Of a stretch of 64,000 nt of DNA, positions 1 through 7,594 are shown in pieces. The DNA is taken from contig WRBE01000003.1 of NCBI GenBank assembly GCA_009779845.1, forward strand, positions 1 through 64,000. Direction: 5' to 3'. Within the stretch, counting starts at the first letter, position 1. Each line of letters starts with the position of its first letter. The position numbers were made by a program, and so were the translations under genes. The notes beneath the pieces are model-generated. The model searched no databases. It was not told the DNA's origin and was given only the letters and a program-made list of their open reading frames with translations. Source of the DNA: Oscillospiraceae bacterium. GTDB taxonomy: Bacteria; Bacillota; Clostridia; Oscillospirales; Oscillospiraceae.

Positions 1-46
1 AGAGAAGGGCTTTTGTTACACTTCCGCATAGGCGTAGCCTCTTTGG

Positions 47-71
47 AACCACGCGCATAGCGCGTGGTTTT
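47..71 (+). terminator. Hairpin terminator at the left edge
   Basis: ACCACGCGC and GCGCGTGGT form a perfect 9-bp stem around an ATA loop, followed by TTTT on the plus strand. It probably ends a plus-strand gene lying left of the window. Confidence 0.6.
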
Positions 72-85
72 CGCTTGTTACACAA

Positions 86-123
86 CCCCCAGGGCCCGGT
101 GCATACGCACCGGGCCCTGGGGG
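86..123. repeat. 17-bp perfect GC-rich inverted repeat
   Basis: CCCCCAGGGCCCGGTGC pairs perfectly with GCACCGGGCCCTGGGGG across a 4-base ATAC loop. No T-run follows on either strand, so it is not an ordinary intrinsic terminator. It sits next to mobile-element debris and could be an element end or an RNA structure. Confidence 0.6.
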
Positions 124-445
124 GGTGGTGTGTGTGGAGCTTGTGGGGGGCCACGCTACCGTGCGTGTGCAAACCTGCTAGTGTGCTATCAAGACCTAAA
201 AGCAAAAAATATGTGTGCCCTGAGATTGGCGCACCAACATAGGCGGTGGAGTTTAAAGCATTAAGTCTCTCCGCCTAACATTTTGTATTTGATCTATCGT
301 CGCCTTTAGGTGACAGGCTCCGGGTCGGCCACAGCAAGCATACACTCTCGCACTTTGCCGTAATAACAACGTAGGAACTTATTCGCTGTAGCGGTCCTGT
401 GGTCACGCATTTATTGCTTGTTGGCTGTCGGAAAGTGAGGTTACA

Positions 446-826
446 ATGAACAGACAAACTAACACAAAAAAGGGATATCTCTACGGCAGATTGAGCAAAG
501 AGGATGAAAAACACGGCGATTCTTACCGCATTGAGAACCAAGAAAAAATCCTCGCCAAGTACGCCGAAGAAAACGGATTCACCCATTGCGAATTTATCTA
601 TGATGATGGGTACTCCGGGGGCGATGGGGAACGTCCCGCATTTTGCAAAATGATTGAAGATGTTGAGGCGGGTTTCGTGTCTACCATTATCGTGAACGAC
701 CTATCGAGATTTGGCAGGTCAGCTTGTGGAGATGTGCAATTGATCATGTCGAGTACACGAAAGCAAAGAAAACGAAACCCACGGACTTTCATATTAGAGG
801 TGGTTTTCCGCACAGCTATTATTTGA
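446..826 (+). pseudogene. Serine recombinase remnant, N-terminal part only
   Basis: The first 90 or so residues match the catalytic domain of large serine recombinases (resolvase/TnpX type). They include the GYLYGRLSKEDE start with the nucleophile-region Ser, then FIYDDGYSGGDGERPAF and IVNDLSRFGR. After FGR the homology stops abruptly and the frame runs through unrelated sequence to a stop. The recombinase and zinc-ribbon domains (normally about 400 more residues) are missing. A GTGAGG ribosome binding site precedes the ATG. Family members move integrative elements of Firmicutes, so this is a deletion scar of such an element. The residues after about 95 are probably not homologous sequence. 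Confidence 0.8.
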
Positions 827-1128
827 CAGGGTGCTCACCCATGGCCGGACATAATAATACCGCCCACTAATGTGACGGCTTAACTTATTCCTAAAATATA
901 TATCCTGCCTAATCTTTGTCCTTACAGGAGTCAAATATCTTTCGTGTATGAATACAGACGGCCTCTTTAATGCAATCGTTATCACGCACCGGACCAGGCA
1001 GAACTCGATCAGGCATTTGGTATACCTCCTTGAATATGATTGAACGAAAGTTAGAATTGTGTTCAGTTCAGTGTATGCAAGGACGGTGAATGTGTGAAAA
1101 TGTTGGGGGTTGGGGTTTTGTGCTATGG
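827..1128. other. Gene-free stretch after the recombinase stub
   Basis: Just before it, a short open frame in another register (about 744-870, ending LTGCSPMAGHNNTAH) may be residue of a second deleted gene. I do not recognise it. Nothing else in this interval can be supported. Confidence 0.4.
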
Positions 1129-1935
1129 CTACTTCTTGTTTCCAATAAGAATGTAGCTTAACGGGAGTTGGTCATATCCTTCTACATCGGGATTATCAGC
1201 CATTTCAATGTTATATTCCTCAAATTCCTGCACACAAATCCCGTTATTTAAAATCGCATTTATAATGTCGGACATTTTGTGCATGAACCAAAAGCACTCA
1301 CTTGACTCATACTCTACTCCGCCAAAGTAATCCAACCCTGCCGGATAGTTGTACGGCCCTTTCTTGAAATAAGAGGTCAAGCTGTCAAAGTTCTGTTTTT
1401 CAAAGCTGAACCCGTTCTCAAAGAGATAGGCAAATGGGTGTATCTCAAAAATCAATACCTGCCCACCTTGTTTTAGCAACCTTGCAACTACGCCAAAGTA
1501 CGCGTCCAAATCGGGGAACCACTGTAATGACCCTTGAGAAATAAATATAAAGTCGAAACGATTGTTGTATTCCGCCCCGATATCCAACACATTTGTGCGT
1601 ATAAATGTTGCGTTTTCCTTTGCAATTTCGGCAAGCTGTTTCGCCTCTAAAATAGCGGCATCTGAAATATCGAACCCAATCGCTTCTTTTGCGCCAAGCC
1701 GCATGAGTGATAGCAATTCCCTGCCATTATTGCATGGTATTTGTGCGATGGTTTTCTCGCTCAAATCAATATGCTTTAGTTTGTCAATTAAAACACGGTC
1801 ATATTCCCGGTCTAGGGTTGTAAAATCAGGGTTTTGAAAGCCAAGCTGCAACGAGTTTTGCAATGCTTTTTGATGATACTTTAGTGCTTGATTCCAAGCT
1901 TCTCGATTCCCTTCAAACATAGCGTTATCACTCAT
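1129..1935 (-). CDS. Class I SAM-dependent methyltransferase
   Basis: A 268-residue Rossmann methyltransferase. The SAM-binding segment is IAQIPCNNGRELLSL (about residue 60) followed by the acidic strand end AIGFDIS. The later FDFIFISQGSLQWF and GGQVLIFEIHPF segments fit motifs IV and VI of this fold. The substrate cannot be named from sequence; related small-molecule methyltransferases act on varied acceptors. The ATG at 1935 is chosen because AGGAGGGAGA lies just upstream; the longer open frame to 2043 would run into birA. The gene lies 17 bases after birA on the same strand, so it may be cotranscribed, but it is clearly more AT-rich and sits beside mobile-element debris, which suggests later acquisition. 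Confidence 0.8.
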   Translation of the reverse strand: MSDNAMFEGNREAWNQALKYHQKALQNSLQLGFQNPDFTTLDREYDRVLIDKLKHIDLSEKTIAQIPCNNGRELLSLMRLGAKEAIGFDISDAAILEAKQLAEIAKENATFIRTNVLDIGAEYNNRFDFIFISQGSLQWFPDLDAYFGVVARLLKQGGQVLIFEIHPFAYLFENGFSFEKQNFDSLTSYFKKGPYNYPAGLDYFGGVEYESSECFWFMHKMSDIINAILNNGICVQEFEEYNIEMADNPDVEGYDQLPLSYILIGNKK

Positions 1936-1952
1936 AACTAAATCTCCCTCCT

Positions 1953-2942
1953 CTACACATACCCATACTTCCCTCGCACGGACACTTCGCCGTAATGGAG
2001 GGTTTCTTCCACCCCGTCCGCATACCGCACAATCAGCCCGCAATCGGAACTCATACCGATTGCGGTGGCCGGGCGGGTGTCGCCGCTGCGAATGACACGG
2101 ATTTCTCGGCCTACGGTGGCGCTGAGTTCTTGATAGCGGGCCGTATAAGTGTGGGCATCGGTGCGGCAGCTCTCGTACATGTGGGCAAAGCTGTCAATCA
2201 TGGCGGCGGCGAGGCGCACACGGCTAACAGATGTGCCCGTGAGCATGTCTAACGATGTGGCCCGCTCTTGGATTTCTTCCGGGAAATCCTCCGCTTGATA
2301 GTGGACATTCACCCCGGCGCCGATGACCACGTAATCCACTTGGCCCGTCTCCCCCTCCATGCTCATCTCGGACAGGATGCCCACCAGCTTTCGGTCGCCC
2401 GCCAGAATGTCATTGACCCACTTAATGCGTGGCTCTGCCGAGCAGGTGGCAGAGATTGCCTCACAGACCGCAACGGCGGCAAAGGCGGTGAGGGCGGTGA
2501 TTGAGCGCGTTAGGGCCGCATCAGGCCGGAGCAACACGCTGAAAAACAACCCCTTGCCAGAGGTTGACACAAACCCTCTCCCCTGCCGTCCCCGGCCTCC
2601 GGTCTGGGCATCGGCAATACAGACCGTGCCATGGGGGGCACCATCTGCGGCCATACGTTTGAGGTACGAGTTGGTCGAATCCACCTCGTCTAAGTAAATC
2701 AGCTCCCGGCAAAAATCCGAGGTAACCAGCGGCAGCACCGCCGCTTTCGCAGGCGTGTCGGGTGCAGAGCGGAGCCGATAACCCCGGTTTGTCTTTGCCT
2801 CAATCTCATATCCCGCTTCCCGCAGGGCCCGGATACTTTTCCAAACAGCCGCACGAGAAACACCCAGACTCTCGCTCATCCCCTCGCCGGAGATGTAGCC
2901 GTCAGTCTGGGTGAGTAGTTGTAAGACGGATTCTTTTGACAT
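1953..2942 (-). CDS. birA: Bifunctional biotin--[acetyl-CoA-carboxylase] ligase / biotin repressor
   Basis: A 329-residue protein that activates biotin as biotinyl-AMP and attaches it to carboxylase lysines; here the pyruvate carboxylase at 17260-20688 is an obvious client. Residues 1-65 are a winged helix-turn-helix (SKESVLQLL through VSRAAVWKSIRALREAGYEI), so it probably also represses biotin genes. The central domain carries the biotin/ATP signature GGRGRQGRGF and the strand with the catalytic-region IKWVNDI. The C-terminal 50 residues form the SH3-like cap. The start at 2942 has AGGGGGA about nine bases upstream; the longer frame to 3041 overlaps a decayed gene. Confidence 0.93.
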   Translation of the reverse strand: MSKESVLQLLTQTDGYISGEGMSESLGVSRAAVWKSIRALREAGYEIEAKTNRGYRLRSAPDTPAKAAVLPLVTSDFCRELIYLDEVDSTNSYLKRMAADGAPHGTVCIADAQTGGRGRQGRGFVSTSGKGLFFSVLLRPDAALTRSITALTAFAAVAVCEAISATCSAEPRIKWVNDILAGDRKLVGILSEMSMEGETGQVDYVVIGAGVNVHYQAEDFPEEIQERATSLDMLTGTSVSRVRLAAAMIDSFAHMYESCRTDAHTYTARYQELSATVGREIRVIRSGDTRPATAIGMSSDCGLIVRYADGVEETLHYGEVSVRGKYGYV

Positions 2943-2992
2943 GGGCTGGTTCCCCCTAGGTGATATCTTTGTTTGAGATTGTGAAAACGAAA

Positions 2993-3324
2993 TCACATAG
3001 TAGCCCTGTCCCCGCGTGTTACATCTTTCTCCCTTAGCCATAGTTGCTTATGCGCTAAAAAAGTCATGTACACCCAAAAAAATAAGCGTCTCCAGCCTAC
3101 TATAGAGGTGCCAGCTTCAATATCTACTATGGAGTTGTCCGCATTGACACAAAGTGTATTGCTCTTGTAAAAGTCAATTTTTGCATAAACCGTATGGTTG
3201 CCATTTCCAACTTCAAACTCTAATGTTTCACCAATAGCTATGTCGCCACGATGGACGCCATCAATGACTATTTTGTACGACCTGAGTACATCACTATATG
3301 GCTTTACTCTTGTTACCTAATCAT
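2993..3324 (-). pseudogene. Small protein gene broken by a one-base frameshift
   Basis: On the minus strand a short ATG frame (MIR, then stop) at 3324 is followed, one base out of phase, by an open frame of about 100 codons. It reads RVKPYSDVLRSYKIVIDG, then GETLEFEVGNGNHTVYAKID and, near the end, GWRRLFFWVYMTFLAHKQ. Inserting one base near 3315 joins the two into a protein of about 110 residues with a good GGGAGA binding site. The layout (a small PEGA-like beta domain, then an aromatic C-terminal segment) resembles small conserved proteins of Clostridia of unknown function. It is either a real pseudogene or a sequencing error. It runs into the birA leader. Confidence 0.6.
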
Positions 3325-3339
3325 TTTGCATTCTCCCTG

Positions 3340-4710
3340 CTACAACAACCCTTCCCCAACCTTATAAATATCCCCCGCCCCCACGGTAAGAATCAAATCT
3401 CCCGGACTCGCCAACCCCCGCAGGGCCTCGGTCATCTCCGCAAGCGTTCCGTAATGCACTGCCCCCGGAATCTCTGCAGCCAGATCGGCGGCGGTGATGC
3501 CTACCGTATTCTGCTCTCTGGCGGCGAAAATCTCACCCATCAGCACCATGTCCGGTCGTTTGAGTTCTTGGACAAATTCATCAAAAAACGCTTTCGTCCG
3601 GGTGTAGGTGTGGGGCTGGAATGCCACAATCACCCGATCATAGCCCAACGGCTCTACCGCGTCCAGCAACGCCTTTAACTCACTGGGGTGGTGGGCGTAA
3701 TCATCATAGATAGTGGCACCTTGTACCTCACCCTTATACTCAAACCGCCGTCCCGCACCGGTGAAGTCCGCCAACCCCTCCACCACCGCTGTGGCGGGGA
3801 GATGTAAGAATATAGCCGCCGCAATAGCCGCCAGCGCATTTGACACATTATGTGCCCCTGGCAATTGTAAGGTAACATGGGCATAAAACGCCCCGTCTAA
3901 GGTCACGTCAAAACTCGTATTGCTCTCCGTATAGACCACGTTTTCCCCCCGCACCCGGTTGCCAGCCTGTAACCCGAAGGTCATCAGCGGACGGCCCAAG
4001 GGCGTGAGGGCATCTATGGTGTTGGGGTCGTCTCCGTTTGCCACAATACAGCCGTTGTCCGGCACCAGTGCCGCAAATTTGCGAAAGGACGCTTGAATCC
4101 CCGCCAGATTTTTGAAGTAGTCCAAATGATCTTCTTCCACATTGAGCACCACCGCCACGGTGGGGAAAAAGTTGTGAAACGAGTCATAGTATTCACAACT
4201 CTCTAACACAATAGTGTCTCCATCGCCCACCCGGTGTCCGGCTTGGAGTTTCGGCAACGTACCGCCAATCATCACCGTAGGATCCACCCCGGCCGCCATT
4301 AAGATATGGGTGGTCATAGATGTTGTGCTGGTTTTCCCGTGGGTGCCGGCAATGCAAATCGCGTTCTTATACTGCCGCATAATGTGGCCCCAGCCTTGGG
4401 CACGCTCAAAAATGGGGATGCCCGTTGCCCGGGCCGCCATCACTTCTGGGTTATCCTCTCTGGCGGCTGCGGTGCGAATGATGCATTGGGCCGCCCCCAC
4501 ATTCTCTGCCCGGTGGCCGATGGAGATTGCAATCCCCATACCACGCAACCGCTCTGTCACCGTGCTTTCTGCCATGTCAGAGCCGGTCACGACAAGTCCC
4601 GCCCCCAACAATGCCTCCGCCAGCGGCGCCATAGAGACCCCGCCGATGCCAATTAAATGTACTCGCCCACCGGGCATCATGTAGTCTGTAATCACAGGAT
4701 TCGTAGTCAT
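3340..4710 (-). CDS. murC: UDP-N-acetylmuramate--L-alanine ligase
   Basis: A 456-residue cytoplasmic Mur ligase that adds L-alanine to UDP-MurNAc, the first amino acid of the peptidoglycan stem. Residues 12-100 form the nucleotide-sugar domain (VHLIGIGGVSMAPLAEALL). The ATP loop is GTHGKTSTTSM near residue 115, the metal/substrate segment is VLNVEEDHLDYF, and the C-terminal domain contains YDDYAHHPSEL, typical of MurC. The ATG at 4710 follows a GGGGGA-rich leader and gives the normal family length. It lies in a prs-pth-murC run, well away from the dcw cluster at 41-53 kb where Clostridia often also keep Mur ligases. Confidence 0.95.
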   Translation of the reverse strand: MTTNPVITDYMMPGGRVHLIGIGGVSMAPLAEALLGAGLVVTGSDMAESTVTERLRGMGIAISIGHRAENVGAAQCIIRTAAAREDNPEVMAARATGIPIFERAQGWGHIMRQYKNAICIAGTHGKTSTTSMTTHILMAAGVDPTVMIGGTLPKLQAGHRVGDGDTIVLESCEYYDSFHNFFPTVAVVLNVEEDHLDYFKNLAGIQASFRKFAALVPDNGCIVANGDDPNTIDALTPLGRPLMTFGLQAGNRVRGENVVYTESNTSFDVTLDGAFYAHVTLQLPGAHNVSNALAAIAAAIFLHLPATAVVEGLADFTGAGRRFEYKGEVQGATIYDDYAHHPSELKALLDAVEPLGYDRVIVAFQPHTYTRTKAFFDEFVQELKRPDMVLMGEIFAAREQNTVGITAADLAAEIPGAVHYGTLAEMTEALRGLASPGDLILTVGAGDIYKVGEGLL

Positions 4711-4756
4711 CCCTGTCCCCCAAATAAATATAATAAAAGTATTGCCGGTTGCGCCC

Positions 4757-5344
4757 CTAGTTAAACTGCCCCATAGCCGCATCCACACCGTCAGATATAA
4801 TCACCTGCACCGCCTGCGCAGTCTTGGCGATTGCGTCTTGCACCGCTTTGGCATCTTTGCCGCTGGGCTTACCTAACACCCAGTCAGCCAGCTCGTACTC
4901 CGGATGGGGCGGCAGCCCCACGCCGATTTTAATCCGGGGGAAATCCTCACTGCCCAGCCGCATGATAATGCTTTTGAGTCCGTTATGGCCCCCGGCAGAA
5001 CCGCGGCGGCGGATTCTGATTCGCCCCGGCTCAATATTCGTCTCGTCCGTTACCACCAGAATATGTTCCGGTAATATCCGAAAATTCTTCGCCGCCATGT
5101 AAACTGCGTCCCCAGAGCGGTTCATGTAGGTCTGGGGCAACATCAAAAACACCTTCTGCCCGGCGATATTGCACTGGGCCGTCTTGGCGGAAAATTTCAT
5201 TTTCTTTAGGGAAACCCCCAGCTCACTGGCTAACAGTTCCCCCGCGCGAAACCCCACATTGTGCCGGGTGTCCCGGTACATGTCGCCGGGGTTCCCCAAA
5301 AACGCCACCAACCATTGGGGCCGTTCTTTTGACTTAAAAAACAT
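4757..5344 (-). CDS. pth: Peptidyl-tRNA hydrolase
   Basis: A 195-residue hydrolase that releases tRNA from drop-off peptidyl-tRNAs. The catalytic His lies in RDTRHNVGF (about residue 28). The tRNA-binding segments PQTYMNRSG and RGSAGGHNGLKSI are intact, and the C-terminal helix region is of normal length. It sits 11 bases after prs and about 50 before murC, a common order in Clostridia, so the three are likely cotranscribed. Confidence 0.95.
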   Translation of the reverse strand: MFFKSKERPQWLVAFLGNPGDMYRDTRHNVGFRAGELLASELGVSLKKMKFSAKTAQCNIAGQKVFLMLPQTYMNRSGDAVYMAAKNFRILPEHILVVTDETNIEPGRIRIRRRGSAGGHNGLKSIIMRLGSEDFPRIKIGVGLPPHPEYELADWVLGKPSGKDAKAVQDAIAKTAQAVQVIISDGVDAAMGQFN

Positions 5345-5355
5345 GCGTATGTCCT

Positions 5356-6321
5356 TTACTTAAATAAGGTGGAAATCGAAACTTCCTCGTATACCCGGTC
5401 AATGGCCTCGGCAAACATGGGGGCCACAGAGATGTATTTTATCTTATCACAGGCCGGTTTATCCTCCGGGTATGGAACAGTATTTAACAACACCACCTGT
5501 TTGATTACACTTTTCGATATCCGCTCAATGGCCTTTCCGCTGAGTACCCCGTGGGTGGCACAGGCGTAGATATTCTTGGCCCCGCCGATTTCCACCAAGG
5601 CTCTGGCTGCTGCACACAGGCTGCCTGCCGTGTCCACCATATCATCGAAGAGGATGACGTTTTTATCTGCTACCTCGCCGATAATGTTCATGACTTCGCT
5701 CTCATTGGCCTGTGGTCGCCGCTTATCCACAATCGCCAACGGAATCCCCAGCCGATGGGCAAATGACCGAGTCCGGGCCACACTGCCCACGTCTGGAGAA
5801 ACGGCCACTACATTGCCCAGCCCTTCCTCGGCAAATTCTTTTAAGATATACTCGGCAAACAGGGGTGCCCCCACTAAGTGATCCACCGGGATATCAAAAA
5901 AACCTTGAATCTGCGGTGCGTGGAGATCCATGGTCATAATCCGATCCGCCCCCGCCTTGGCGATGAGATTCGCCACCAGTTTCGATGAGATGGGGTCACG
6001 GGGTTTTGCCTTCCTGTCCTGTCGGGCGTACCCGAAGTAGGGAATCACCGCCGTAATCCGTCCGGCGGAAGCCCTAGAACAGGCGTCAATCATAATCAGC
6101 AGTTCCATCAAATGTTCATTGACCGGCGTGCAGGTGGGCTGAACCAAAAACACGTCCGCCCCCCGGACGGTCTCGTACAGGGAAACGGTCACTTCCCCAT
6201 CGGCAAAATGATCCACTGTGGCATCCCCCAGCTTAATGCCCATAGACTGGCAAATATTCTCTGCCAAGTTCTTATGGGCGTTGCCTGTGAAAATTTTGAT
6301 CTCAGTACCGTGTGCAATCAT
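5356..6321 (-). CDS. prs: Ribose-phosphate pyrophosphokinase
   Basis: A 321-residue class I PRPP synthase that makes 5-phosphoribosyl diphosphate from ribose 5-phosphate and ATP for nucleotide, His and Trp synthesis. Visible signatures are FADGEVTVSLYETVRGADVF (substrate side), the flexible-loop region YFGYARQDRKAKPRDPIS, the metal-binding DLHAPQIQGFFDIP and the PRPP loop VDTAGSLC. Some positions differ from the commonest form, for example TAGSL rather than TAGTL, but the catalytic segments are intact. The start has AGAGGAGA upstream and a strong promoter lies at 6357-6385. It heads the prs-pth-murC run. Confidence 0.95.
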   Translation of the reverse strand: MIAHGTEIKIFTGNAHKNLAENICQSMGIKLGDATVDHFADGEVTVSLYETVRGADVFLVQPTCTPVNEHLMELLIMIDACSRASAGRITAVIPYFGYARQDRKAKPRDPISSKLVANLIAKAGADRIMTMDLHAPQIQGFFDIPVDHLVGAPLFAEYILKEFAEEGLGNVVAVSPDVGSVARTRSFAHRLGIPLAIVDKRRPQANESEVMNIIGEVADKNVILFDDMVDTAGSLCAAARALVEIGGAKNIYACATHGVLSGKAIERISKSVIKQVVLLNTVPYPEDKPACDKIKYISVAPMFAEAIDRVYEEVSISTLFK

Positions 6322-6356
6322 GGTAGGATTCTCCTCTTTTGTGCATGGTGATTTTT

Positions 6357-6385
6357 ATTATACCAGAGAGTGAAGGGGATTTCAA
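6357..6385 (-). promoter_or_regulatory. Sigma-A type promoter of prs
   Basis: On the minus strand TTGAAA (6380-6385) and TATAAT (6357-6362) are separated by 17 bases, about 35 bases before the prs start. Confidence 0.7.
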
Positions 6386-6504
6386 ATTTGTTTTGCACTT
6401 CTCATCATTTGAAAAACCGTGACGAATATTACCAGTCCCCTTTGTCCGTTTTTGTCATAATGTGGCTATCTCGAAAAGAAAAATAAATTTCTTCGCAATA
6501 TACC

Positions 6505-6533
6505 TTGACAGGCGATGTATGGTGTGCTATTAT
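6505..6533 (+). promoter_or_regulatory. Consensus promoter of the padR operon
   Basis: TTGACA at 6505-6510 and TATTAT at 6528-6533 are spaced by exactly 17 bases. The -10 hexamer overlaps the left arm of the inverted repeat at 6530-6559, so a repressor bound there would block polymerase. Confidence 0.85.
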
Positions 6534-6559
6534 GTATCTACAACTTGCAAGATACATAA
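6530..6559. promoter_or_regulatory. Putative PadR operator
   Basis: TTATGTATCT (6530-6539) is the exact reverse complement of AGATACATAA (6550-6559), with a 10-base spacer. The ATGT...ACAT core matches the general form of PadR operators. It overlaps the -10 and start site just before padR, so autorepression is the natural reading. Confidence 0.75.
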
Positions 6560-6576
6560 TGGAGAGGAGGAAGTCG

Positions 6577-6915
6577 ATGTCTATTGCGTCTGACCTGATT
6601 CGTGGGCACACGGACACCATCATTCTGGCTCGTTTGATGGGCAGTGATAACTATGGATATGAAATCAATAAATCCATACAAGAACGAACGGGCGGGAAAT
6701 ATGAACTCAAAGAGGCCACGCTTTATACTGCGTTTCGACGACTGGAACAAGCAGGATGTATTGCGTCTTACTGGGGGAACGAACAAACCGGCGCACGACG
6801 GCGGTACTACAGCATTACCGAATCCGGCCGGGATACCTACAAAACGCTGATGGCGGAATGGAAAAGTGCCAAAGGCATGATTGATCAACTAATTCAAGTG
6901 GAGGAGAATGAATAA
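6577..6915 (+). CDS. PadR-family transcriptional regulator
   Basis: A 112-residue winged-helix repressor of the short PadR type (subfamily 2). The domain runs from LIRGHTDTIILARLMG through YGYEINKSIQERTGG and ATLYTAFRRLEQAGCI to the wing (ARRRYYSITESGRDTYK) and a C-terminal dimerisation helix. The ATG at 6577 follows GGAGAGGAGG; the longer open frame upstream would run through the operator. It overlaps the next gene by one base (TAATG), so the two are translationally coupled. In Firmicutes such PadR-DUF1700-DUF4097 sets respond to membrane or envelope stress, but the inducer here is unknown. Confidence 0.9.
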   Translation: MSIASDLIRGHTDTIILARLMGSDNYGYEINKSIQERTGGKYELKEATLYTAFRRLEQAGCIASYWGNEQTGARRRYYSITESGRDTYKTLMAEWKSAKGMIDQLIQVEENE

Positions 6916-7589
6916 TGGAAACAAAACTACGCAGGTACGTTGAAGGGCTGTTTGAAGACACAAAGCCCACAAGAAAAGCAATTGAACTCAAAGAAGAGAT
7001 GATACAAAACTTAGAAGACAAATACAAAGACCTCTTAGCTGAGGGAAAAACGCCCGAGGCGGCCTTTAATATCGCCATTGCGGGGATTGGAGATGTGGGT
7101 ACATTGATACGGCAATTAGAACAAGGCTTCCGTTCGGAACCAGAGCAAGAGTTATTTGAAAAAGCCAGACGTAAATCAGCCCTGTTGACTGCGGTTGCGG
7201 TCATGATATACATCCTCAGTGTGTTGCCCATCATCATTTTTGAAGTGATCGGCAGCGGCGGCGCAGAATTCATCGGGATTCCGATATTCATTGTGATGGC
7301 AGCGGCGGCAACCGGCCTTTTAATCTATAATCATATGACAAAGCCGAAATACTTCAAAGAAGAAGACACCATGGTGGAAGAATTCCGCGAGTGGCAATCG
7401 GATACAAAAGACCAAAAACAAATGCGCGGCGCAATCTCTTCCGCTTTGTGGTCACTGATTCTGGTGCTGTATTTTGTCATCAGCTTTACGACAGGCGCGT
7501 GGTATATTACTTGGGTGATCTTCATTGTCGGTGGGCTTGTAGAGTCGTTAATTAGCATCTTTTCTACCATGCGACATAATGGGAGGTAA
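6915..7589 (+). CDS. DUF1700-type membrane protein
   Basis: A 224-residue protein with an N-terminal soluble helical domain of about 90 residues (KLRRYVEGLFEDT, then IAIAGIGDVGTLIRQL), of the kind called permease-prefix or DUF1700. It is followed by two pairs of hydrophobic helices (ALLTAVAVMIYILSVLPIII; FIVMAAAATGLLIY; then LWSLILVLYFVISF and YITWVIFIVGGLV). Members are usually encoded directly after a short PadR repressor, as here, and are thought to act with DUF4097 proteins at the membrane. No enzymatic motif is visible. Confidence 0.8.
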   Translation: METKLRRYVEGLFEDTKPTRKAIELKEEMIQNLEDKYKDLLAEGKTPEAAFNIAIAGIGDVGTLIRQLEQGFRSEPEQELFEKARRKSALLTAVAVMIYILSVLPIIIFEVIGSGGAEFIGIPIFIVMAAAATGLLIYNHMTKPKYFKEEDTMVEEFREWQSDTKDQKQMRGAISSALWSLILVLYFVISFTTGAWYITWVIFIVGGLVESLISIFSTMRHNGR

Positions 7590-7594
7590 GCTAA

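Larger units (their letters stand above)
1..445. other. Gene-free left edge with two hairpins
   Basis: No convincing gene lies in this stretch. It holds a terminator-like hairpin at 47-71 and a very GC-rich hairpin at 86-123. The bases after about 180 are AT-richer and lead into the recombinase remnant. The short open frame across the GC hairpin has biased, low-complexity content and no ribosome binding site, so I do not call it. Confidence 0.6.

Noticed and set aside
64..264. 66-codon open frame over the left edge
   Set aside because: It runs straight through the GC hairpin, has low-complexity Gly/Cys/Arg content and no ribosome binding site.
446..826. A complete small recombinase
   Set aside because: Only the catalytic N-terminus is present; the DNA-binding and zinc-ribbon parts are missing and the homology ends abruptly.
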